A DNA stretch of 64,000 nt from Heliocidaris tuberculata (Eukaryota > Echinodermata > Echinoidea > Camarodonta > Echinometridae), in NCBI GenBank assembly GCA_025618425.1, contig CM046836.1:17064243-17128242 (forward strand), in the 5' to 3' direction. The position numbers were made by a program, and so were the translations under genes. Below, piece after piece: positions 57,041-64,000 of the stretch. The notes beneath the pieces were generated by a model that was not told where the DNA came from, searched no databases, and saw nothing but the letters and a program-made list of their open reading frames with translations. Every line of letters starts with the position of its first letter. The first letter of the stretch is position 1.

Positions 57041-58351
57041 TACCGGTCTGTATTCCAAACATTGTTTGTGTTTGTTTGGTCTAGATTGCAGTTACATTTG
57101 TCATTATACCGAGTAGGCCTACCCCTAGCAGATCCGATGGTTTAAAATCATTTCTATACTGCACTGATTACTAGTTTGATGCATTTAGAGATAATTTTTC
57201 ATCCTTCCCCTCTATCTCCCCTCCCTCCATGCCCTCTCTTTTTCTCCTTCCCCTCCTCTCTATCATTTTATCTTTCTCACTCTATACAATATCTTTCTTA
57301 TATATAGAGTGTGAGTCAATAAAATCTTCAAAACTAACTGAAATCGCTGAAATTTGTTATAATGGTATGATAGTTGATGTCTTTTTACTTTGGTAGGATG
57401 TTCATTAAAATCCGATTATGAATGACTGAGCACTTGCCAATTGAAAAAATATGTCAAAATCGTCTTTGCCCAAGTTTGGTCTGAATGGTGTTCAGGAGTT
57501 ACTTTCATTCTTGTGAGTGCATTCAACATGTTCAACTGGAATGGAGACCAACCAGGGAAATCTTTTCCCTGATTCAACCAACTTTGGGTTGACCATCCAT
57601 TTCATTAAAAACTTGGGCAGAGGCAAATTTTAATTAATTTTACATGGCCTTATATAAAAAAAATAAATGTATTATTATTATTATTATTATTACTATACCT
57701 GTATATAATATATCTATTATACTCTCCCTGCATATTCCCCCTTCCTCTCTCTCTTTATTTGTCTCTCTCTTTCTCTCTCTCTCTTTATCTGTCTCTCTCT
57801 CTTTATCTGTCTCTCTGCATGTCTCTCTGGGGCTTATTCTCTCTATCTCTCTTTTTCTCAACATATACAATCATGTACATCTGCTATCTTTCTCTGTCTC
57901 TCTATCTCTCTCTCTGTCCCTCTCTTTATCTTATTCTCTATCTCTCTCTTTCTCTCACCATTTATCAGTCCTCTGCTCTCTTTCTCTGTTTGTCAGTCAG
58001 TCTGTCTCTCTGTCTCTCCCCCTCTGTTTGTCTTATTCTCTCTAACTCTCGACATGTCTCCTCTAATATCCCCCTATCTTTACCTGCCATCATATATCAC
58101 ATTATTTATTTTTTTCATAAACATTTATGTTACTAGTCATCGCTGTCATGCTAGGCCTACTCGTCTTTAATCACAAGTAATTATAATTTCACACAGATAT
58201 CATGCTCAAAATAACTAGCCTCTATACGCTCTGCATAACGAATGAGAGTAATTATCCTGCATAGTGACATTATATGTATTATCTTTCCCATCCGTGGCAT
58301 GCAAGTCGGGTTGTGCAGCACGTATAAGTACTTGCAATTGAGCTTTCTCTC
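57001..58351. other. CT-rich low-complexity and spacer sequence
   Basis: (CT)n at 57009-57036, a copy of block D at 57061-57215, and CTCTCT-rich tracts at 57740-58050. No gene is supported. Confidence 0.6.
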
Positions 58352-58472
58352 AGCTGGCCAGCATTGTGGATACTTCGTCCCGCAAATACGGTTTGCGCTT
58401 ATAATGTTTTAAGAGTTGTGGGTTCAACTCCCTGGCGGGGTATAAGCACTCCACAGGCGCGATCCAGCTTTT
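58352..58472 (+). ncRNA. Vault RNA-like gene, copy 5 (divergent subtype)
   Basis: It starts AGCTGGCCAGCATTGTGG, keeps ATACTTCGT, has the B box GGTTCAACTCC and ends GATCCAGCTTTT. The 5' A (consensus G) is matched by 3' T (consensus C), so the terminal stem AGCTGG/CCAGCT still pairs. The middle differs (CGCAAATACGGTTTGCGC hairpin). GTATAAGTA lies at about -26; no CRE. Confidence 0.7.
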
Positions 58473-58985
58473 GAAGAGAGTAGAATTGTTCTTACTATTA
58501 CGATTCCCCCAGAACAATAGACTTTGTTGGGCTAAAATGCCATTCACCTCTCACTTTATTATTTATCTACATCTAACTAGCATGACTAGTGTGAAGTTCA
58601 AAATATAACAAGCGGAAGCAAAGGGGCATTGCCTCCCCCTCGGTAAGCTCCAATAATCTTTGGCGTTGAGGGTACTTTTTATTATTTTTCGGTTTAACTT
58701 CACTCCCCCCCCCCCCTCCCCCTTGGTACTGAGCTACTTTTATGTATGTAAAATGGGCTAATTATCGCATTCAGGTAGATAACAAATGTCTTTATACAGG
58801 CCCTGCCGCGATTTATTTTTAAATTGTAGAATGACAAGTGAAGATCATTGAAATTTTCGTGTACATATACATTCTACTGTGTAAGTGTCTTAGAGCAATA
58901 TCGTAATTATTCTATTGATCAACAGATATGTGAAATCTACGACCATAATTGCATAATAAAGTCGTATGTGAAGCAATAAGCCCAT
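58473..58985. other. Spacer between vtRNA copies 5 and 6
   Basis: About 515 bp with a poly-C run near 58706. Similarity of the 3' flanks of copies 5 and 6 indicates a tandem duplication of about 635 bp. Confidence 0.5.
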
Positions 58986-59107
58986 TGATGGCTAGCATTG
59001 TGGATACTTCGGCCCGCAAATACGGTTTGCGCTTATAATGTTTTAAGAGTTGTGGGTTCAACTCCCTGGCAGGGTATAAGCACTCCACAGGCGCCATCCA
59101 GCTTTTT
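58986..59107 (+). ncRNA. Vault RNA-like gene, copy 6 (divergent subtype)
   Basis: Nearly identical to copy 5 (CGCAAATACGGTTTGCGC, GGTTCAACTCC, GCACTCCACAGGCG), but the 5' end reads TGATGGCTAGC and the 3' end GCCATCCAGCTTTTT. A short GATGG/CCATC pairing is still possible, but the full terminal stem is weakened. It may be a pseudogene. Confidence 0.6.
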
Positions 59108-60137
59108 AAGAGGGTAAAATATTCCTACCACTTAAATTCCCTCAGAACAACAGATTTTGTCAAATTAAAATACCACTGCATTTACCACTCACTTTTATTA
59201 TGTAATGTGGTGTTTGATACATGCGGCATTGACCATGTCGTCTCAATATCCAGTGAAGGCATGGGGCATTGCACCCCCTCAGTAAGCTCCAGCTAATCTA
59301 TGGCGTAGGGTTTGTATGTTTTATCATTTTTAGTTACCCATCCGCCCCTGGCGCAAGCTGCTTTGAGGGAGCTGTCAAAGAGGCTAATATTTAAGTTATC
59401 GCATTCACGGACAAGCTAGATAACTTATGTCTTTGTACCCCCCCCCCCCCCGCGACTGAGCGAGTATCACAATACCTTATCTCTGCCCCACCCCCCCCCC
59501 CACCCCCGGATTATGCTATTCTTTAGTGACTTTCTCCTTGAGATTCATCTTAACTTATATCTCCTTGTTCAATATCTGGTCTAGAATTTCAAAACTTTTT
59601 TTTTTGTAGACCACTCTGCATTGTTGGCCTAATTTCTCAGAAGGATTTTAATTACAAAATGTCTAATTACATACATGTATATAAACACTTAATACATAAA
59701 TAAACAACAAACAGGGGGAAAAAAGTTGAAAAAGAGTCACTGATGTTCCAAATTGCCGACCAGGCCGGAAAATTGTATTCTGATTAGGTTATCCATAATG
59801 TTCAAAAATTATTTCATTTGGGGTTTCTTTCACCCTTAATTGATTTAGGGTTACTTAATAAGAAATGTCACATAAATATCACCACAAGATGGTGTATTTG
59901 AATATATTCAAATTATGTCAAAGATATTAATTTATGGATATTGCATCGATGGTCTATGTAAATGTCTATAAAATTGCTAAATTATTCTTAATATATAATC
60001 CAGTTTAGAACCAACAAGATCGGCTATTTCTAACAATGTTGACAAAAAGTTACCCCCCCCCCCTCCAAAAAAAAAAAATAATAATAAGACGAATGGTTCC
60101 GTTTGAAAATAATCTTAAAAATGGAAAGGGAAAAAAA
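59108..60137. other. Non-coding spacer
   Basis: Poly-C/poly-G-rich stretches near 59439-59505 and AT-rich sequence. No supported gene. Confidence 0.5.
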
Positions 60138-60545
60138 ATGGGTACCAGGTAGCGCGAGTGGATCTTGCATGGGCTCGATCCCCACAGTATAATCTATAGC
60201 ATCCAACTATATTAGCCAGGACAGTTAAAAGCGAAGTAACCACATCGCCAAGCTAGCGACCCATTGTGGCAGTTAAACAAATTGCCATGTGATCATACAC
60301 TCTAAAAACTAAAGTGTTAAATCACCATTTAAAAGGGCCGAGGAGTGACAACTTTTTCAAAATTGTAGATTAACACTTTTAACATGCTGGATACAACACT
60401 ATAAAGGCTGAATCCAGCAGTTTAAAAAGAGTTAATTTACCATTTTGAAAAAGTTGTCACTTCTCGGCCCTTTTAAATGGTGATTTAACACTTTAGTTTT
60501 TAGAGTGTAATATTTCGTTTGCGCCAAGTTACACTAATGTCACAA
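60138..60545. repeat. Conserved cassette B, copy 3, interrupted by a MITE
   Basis: It matches copies 1 and 2 (GGTAGCGCGAGTGGATCTT, CTCGATCCCCACAGTAT, GCGAAGTAACCACATCGCC) up to 60295. It resumes at 60510 with ATATTTCGTTTG and GTCACAATCACG. The gap is the MITE at 60296-60509. Confidence 0.75.
60296..60509. mobile_element. Palindromic MITE with long near-perfect TIRs (TA target)
   Basis: TACACTCTAAAAACTAAAGT at the left is mirrored by ACTTTAGTTTTTAGAGTGTA; the arms extend about 75 bp (GGGCCGAGGAGTGACAAC mirrored by GTTGTCACTTCTCGGCCC). Cassette B copies 1 and 2 keep the empty site (TATATAATATTT, TTTATAATATTT), supporting a TA duplication as in Tc1/mariner-type elements. Confidence 0.9.
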
Positions 60546-60904
60546 TCACGTTTCACTCTCTCCGCTCCGTCTCTCCCTCTTTCTCTTTCTCTGTGAGGTG
60601 CCAAAATATGTCAATGCTGTACATTTTCACCACAAAAAGGGTCAAAAATTTAGAGAAAAGTTGATATTCGGACAAAAGGCGCCAGCCCCCTTGCATGTGC
60701 GGCGATTTCTTGTCACCGCCGGGGGGGGGGGGGGGGGGGGGGGGGGGACTAGACTCTACCATTGGTTGCTGTACAAAATTCAAAATTTCCGGGGAACGCG
60801 TCCCCCACCCCCCCCCCCCCCCGATCGTCTATTATGCTTCCCAATAATTCAAAAGCAGGACAATCCACTGATCACAGTAGGACGATCAAATAAAACAATT
60901 ACAG
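60546..60904. other. Low-complexity spacer with poly-G and poly-C runs
   Basis: A poly-G run at about 60720-60747 and a poly-C run near 60807-60821 could pair. No gene is supported. Confidence 0.6.
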
Positions 60905-60934
60905 CTAGCTCTATAGAGGGCGATAACACATCAG

Positions 60935-60942
60935 TGACGTCA
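60935..60942 (+). promoter_or_regulatory. CRE-like TGACGTCA upstream of vtRNA copy 7
   Basis: 71-78 bp upstream of the RNA start. A TATATATA box at about 60987-60994 lies at about -22. Confidence 0.65.
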
Positions 60943-61012
60943 CAGCATGATGTCAACATCTGATGCAATACCACTCAGCGTGTTCATATATATACCAATT
61001 CTACTACCTATT

Positions 61013-61133
61013 ACTGGCTGGCTAAGCAGTGTGGATACTTCGTATAGCAAAATGATTGCACTTTACTGTCCTTAAAGAGTTGTGGGTTCAAATCCCACTA
61101 CGTCACTTTCTACACGCGCGATCCAGCTTTTTT
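61013..61133 (+). ncRNA. vtRNA: Vault RNA gene, copy 7
   Basis: It starts GGCTGGCTAAGCAGTGTGG, has ATACTTCGTATAGC, the B box GGTTCAAATCC and ends CGCGATCCAGC followed by TTTTTT. The terminal stem is GGCTGG with CCAGCT (one G-U pair). Upstream TATA-like and CRE-like boxes are present. Inverted duplicate of copy 2. Confidence 0.87.
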
Positions 61134-61373
61134 GCAAAGCACTCATGCAATGACTATATCTTACCTATCCATAATTTCATGAAAATAGGAAATTCTGAAG
61201 GGGGTATACCCCCTTAAAAATATGACTTTAAAATGGACAGAAACGTCAAAATCGAATGAAATTCATTAGATTAAAAATACTCGACGCAAATAAGATTAGA
61301 GGGCCAAAAAGAGAGGGTACTGTCAGTGGTTCTAGAAACCACGTGGGGTTAGGACAAGGGGAGGAGGGAGGGA

Positions 61374-61385
61374 GAGAGGGAGAGA

Positions 61386-61432
<47 letters not shown>
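61374..61432. repeat. (GA)n and poly-G tract
   Basis: A GAGAGA run followed by a G homopolymer. No gene in 61356-61590. Confidence 0.9.
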
Positions 61433-61589
61433 GGGTCGGGGGAATTGTGGAAAAGGTGACGGATCCAGCTTTTTTACAGGGGGCCAAGAATGTGTTCAAA
61501 TATCTGAAAGTGGAAAGAAAGAAAAATAATCAATTTAAACAATTTATGACAAGTGGAAGGGGGGGGGGGTCGTTATGCTAATTCATATT

Positions 61590-61666
61590 TTGCACTTAAC
61601 CGTCGTTTGAGAGTTGTGGGTTCGAATTCCACTGCGTCTGTTTCTACACGCGCGATTCGGCCTTTT
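61590..61666 (+). pseudogene. Vault RNA pseudogene, copy 8 (5'-truncated)
   Basis: It retains only the 3' two-thirds: TGCACTTAACCGTCGTTTGA, GTTGTGGGTTCGAATTCCAC and CGCGCGATTCGGCC with TTTT. The 5' GGCTGG end, A-box region and ACTTCG are missing, so no terminal stem or promoter remains. Closest to copy 3, including its 3' flank. Confidence 0.8.
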
Positions 61667-61999
61667 GCAAAACAGCCATTTTAATAATAATCATGAAATC
61701 ATATTAAACTAATGATTATGCAATGTTAAAGATTATAGCAAACTCGAAGCAAATATGTCTGTGGTTCTAGAAACTAGGATGAGAGGGAGGCAGAGAGAGG
61801 ATCATGTAACTGTGAACTTTTTTTTATTAATCGATCAATACACACCATAAATTTTTCAGTTCTAATTTTGAAACAACATTTCTTTCCTCCTTTGTTTCAC
61901 ACGTTCGTTCATTATAAATCAAGTGTAAACTCCGTAAGGTATAATACTTCAAGTTTAAAAGGCGTAATGATAACGTGTCGCACATTGTTGACACATCAA

Positions 62000-62007
62000 T
62001 GACGTCA
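62000..62007 (+). promoter_or_regulatory. CRE-like TGACGTCA upstream of vtRNA copy 9
   Basis: 55-62 bp upstream of the RNA start, closer than at copies 1, 2 and 4. A weak TTAAAT element lies at about -33. Confidence 0.55.
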
Positions 62008-62061
62008 CATCCCGTCACCACCGAATGAAAAGCTTAAATGCGTGCTTATCATTCAATGACT

Positions 62062-62178
62062 GGCTGGCTAAGCAGTGTGGATACTTCGTATAGCAAAAGT
62101 ATTGCCCTTAACTGTCACTTAAGAGTTGTGGGTTCGAATCCCACTGCGTCCCTTTCTACACGCGCGATCCAGCTTTTT
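62062..62178 (+). ncRNA. vtRNA: Vault RNA gene, copy 9
   Basis: A 117-bp unit: GGCTGGCTAAGCAGTGTGG, ATACTTCGTATAGC, canonical B box GGTTCGAATCC, CACTGCGTCCCTTTCTACAC hairpin segment, end CGCGATCCAGCTTTTT. All expected parts are present. Confidence 0.87.
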
Positions 62179-62382
62179 GCAAGGTAGTTCTGTCTCTCTT
62201 TACTTGAGATGAACTTCATTATTTTATTAAGGGATACATTTCGAAGGGAATTCTCTCTTTAGAAATATTATTTGAAAGTTATCACAAAGTATGCCTTTTT
62301 ATTATAATACATTATGATAGCCGCATAGTAAATTGGGACCATGTGTAAGGGCACTGACTGCCTGGGGTATCGATGTGGAGGC

Positions 62383-62420
<38 letters not shown>
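62383..62420. repeat. (GA)n microsatellite
   Basis: GAGAGA run, followed by further GA-rich and poly-G sequence to about 62577. ORFs across it are artefacts. Confidence 0.9.
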
Positions 62421-62424
<4 letters not shown>

Positions 62425-62663
62425 GCTAAGAGAGATGGAGGGGAGGGATGGGGGAGAGAGGGAGAGAGAGATATGGGGGGGGGGGCTGGGGGAGAGAAAC
62501 TACAAAAGGAGACAAAAAAGAAATACACAGACAGAGGTGGGGAAATTGAAGTGTGAAAAAGTGGGGGGGGGGGGGGTAAGAATTGTCACATTCTTTTACC
62601 ATAGACCTAATATGTTTGCTTTTACTTTGTATTTAGAGAAGCGCTTTTGGACACGTAATTGTA

Positions 62664-62671
62664 GTGACGTC
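62664..62671 (+). promoter_or_regulatory. CRE half-like TGACGTCT upstream of vtRNA copy 10
   Basis: One mismatch to TGACGTCA, 55-62 bp upstream of the copy 10 start, the same spacing as copy 9. No convincing TATA box. Confidence 0.4.
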
Positions 62672-62725
62672 TGTTCGTCTCATCACGCCGCATGAAAAGT
62701 TAAGAGTACGCGTTTTCCCTACAGT

Positions 62726-62860
62726 GGCTGGCTTACATGCTAAGGAGTGTGGATACTTCGTACAGCAAAATATATTGCAATGATTGGTCACGTAAGAGTT
62801 GTGGGTTCGATTCCCACTGCGATTCTTTCTACACGCGCGATCCAGCCCCCCCCCCCTTTT
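62726..62860 (+). ncRNA. Vault RNA-like gene, copy 10 (altered ends)
   Basis: It starts GGCTGGCTTACATGCTAAGG, an insertion splitting the usual GGCTGGCTAAGC, then AGTGTGGATACTTCGTACAG, the B box GGTTCGATTCC and CGCGCGATCCAGCC. A C run separates the end from the TTTT at 62857-62860. The insertion near the A box and the displaced terminator make function uncertain. Confidence 0.65.
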
Positions 62861-63097
62861 ACCCAGTTATCTCCCCCCCCCTCTCTCTCTCTCATCATTA
62901 AAAAAAAAATTGCGCCCCTTCAAGTGCCGCCCGGGGCACGTGCCCGCCACCCGTAGATACCCCTCTGATCTTACCCTATAATCGATCGGTGATATATTTT
63001 CAAGTTTGCTGTTCATTATCCATTATAATACACCTGTAATGCATTTTGGAAGATGCCATATCACAGTCATTCACCTATTCAGGGGGGGGGGGGGGGC

Positions 63098-63200
63098 GTT
63101 TTATCAAGTGTCTTGTCGGTGATATTTACCGACAAATTTGCTCTCAGCCAATCAGATTCAAGGATTTCAGTAACTTATAACAGTTATTGCAACTTATCAT
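63098..63200. repeat. Fragment related to the 36438-36542 MITE
   Basis: CGTTTTATCAAGTGTCTTGTCGGTGAT followed by ATTTCAGTAACTTATAACAG resembles one arm and the centre of the MITE in TMF1 intron 7. The second arm is not intact. Confidence 0.55.
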
Positions 63201-63810
63201 TGATGACAAGGCCCTGATCTCCTGATCATACCAAACTCTCATAGCAATTACAAATTTGTCATCAGTGTGAGATTCACTGATACCATATAAAATAATATAG
63301 TCCAGTATTCCCAAATAATTTATAATTCAGTAATCGCAGAGATATTTTCATTTAAACTGAAGTTTCCTACCTTGTTTTGGTCAGGTTTCTCTTAAAGTAT
63401 TAATCGGTTTATCTCAGTATTATGTGTTTTTTTTTTGCTTTTCAGGTCTTCAAATGGAGTAGGGTTGCGTTTAAGAAATTCTCATTTTCCCGTTTGAAGA
63501 AAAAATTAGGGATTAAATCTGTTCTATGTTCAGCAAATCTCTTTTTATTAAACTTACTCAACCAGTGAATCAGTGACCTCAAATTAAATAGACACCGACC
63601 AAAAAGTTGTCGACATCCGAGCTCACACAAAGGGAACAATAGTTCACCCATTTACAAAAGCAGCAGCTCAGTGCCAGAACTATTATTTGCATGCGTTGCA
63701 TGGGCATGGGGCGGTTCGTTGTCACTGAAAACTATAAGTTGGACTATAGTCCCTAGTCCGTTTCATTAAGTTATGTCATGTGGAAAAGGTATTGAAAAGT
63801 GTTGGTGCAG
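63201..63810. other. Spacer before the possible right-edge exon
   Basis: AT-rich. A T-run followed by CTTTTCAG at 63446 could be a splice acceptor, but the sequence after it gives no recognisable product. Confidence 0.35.
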
Positions 63811-63953
63811 GTCTCCTCTGGAAATATAAGCCTTCAGCACCGATCTTATGGGAACAGTGGCATCGATCTTTACGGTCCGATCAAATATGTGAGCTGGATA
63901 TTTCACTACTCCAGGCCGCCGTCATCAGTTCTGTTCCCGTTTCTCTCAACCAG
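63811..63953 (+). CDS. Possible exon of a plus-strand gene running off the window
   Basis: Between the acceptor-like TTGGTGCAG and the donor AACCAG|GTATTC, one frame is open and protein-like: LLWKYKPSAPILWEQWHRSL, then RSDQICELDISLLQAAVISS. No domain is recognised, and upstream and downstream exons are not visible. It could equally be a chance ORF or retroelement debris. Confidence 0.3.
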
Positions 63954-64000
63954 GTATTCAAAATCCAGCCGCACGCTTTCTTTAAAAATTGAAATACTGT

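Larger units (their letters stand above)
60905..61355. repeat. Block E, inverted relative to 53345-53790
   Basis: It runs from CTAGCTCTATAGAGGGCG through the CRE, vtRNA copy 7 and TTTCATGAAAATAGGAAATT to CTGTCAGTGGTTCTAGAAAC. Confidence 0.85.

Overview
This window reads as metazoan nuclear DNA: GT-AG introns of several kb, a spliced golgin gene, Pol III RNA genes, long (AT)n and (CT)n microsatellites and many classes of nested transposons. A marine deuterostome, most likely a sea urchin, fits best. The reasons are a CR1/L2-type LINE with an N-terminal 2A motif, vault RNA genes and many foldback elements; the species assignment is inference.

Layout. 0-4.2 kb: a possible small two-exon minus-strand gene (exons at 1686-1766 and 658-753), and the last two exons (2913-3083, 4111-4142) of a plus-strand gene ending in an RGG-rich tract and a CCHC zinc knuckle. 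4.5-6.1 kb: a 1,266-bp palindromic hAT-like insertion inside a small MITE; an uninterrupted copy of that MITE lies at 44.8 kb. 7.3-8.35 kb: a 406-bp tandem duplication carrying two tRNA-Arg(UCU)-like genes. 8.6-13.5 kb: an intact single-ORF LINE (1,124 aa) inserted in one arm of a foldback element with hammerhead-like cores. 14.4 kb: an intron-containing tRNA-Ile(UAU).

15.3-43.7 kb: a complete 17-exon TMF1 (TATA element modulatory factor / ARA160 golgin) gene on the plus strand. All splice phases are consistent and the predicted protein is 1,181 aa. Its introns hold many MITEs, including a 1.18-kb element with six copies of one 15-mer, a SINE with a 7SL/Alu-like head, two inverted piggyBac-like MITEs flanking exon 3, and a decayed partial copy of exon 11.

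43.7-64 kb: no further complete protein gene is visible. The main content of 49.6-62.9 kb is a cluster of ten copies (nine full-length, one 5'-truncated) of a ~118-nt Pol III unit. Each full unit starts GGCTGGCTAAGC or a variant, carries ACTTCG and a B box, and ends CCAGCC/CCAGCT followed by a T run. This matches the architecture and terminal sequences of vault RNA (vtRNA). Several copies have a TATA-like box at about -25 and a TGACGTCA (CRE-like) box at -55 to -105. The cluster lies in a mosaic of direct and inverted segmental duplications (direct spacing about 5.7-5.9 kb) mixed with (CT)n tracts. A possible exon of another plus-strand gene lies at the right edge (63811-63953).

TMF1 (Golgi/Rab6 tethering), the Pol III RNA genes and the transposons are independent units; nothing here suggests an operon-like system. 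The vault RNA cluster is the most noteworthy content.
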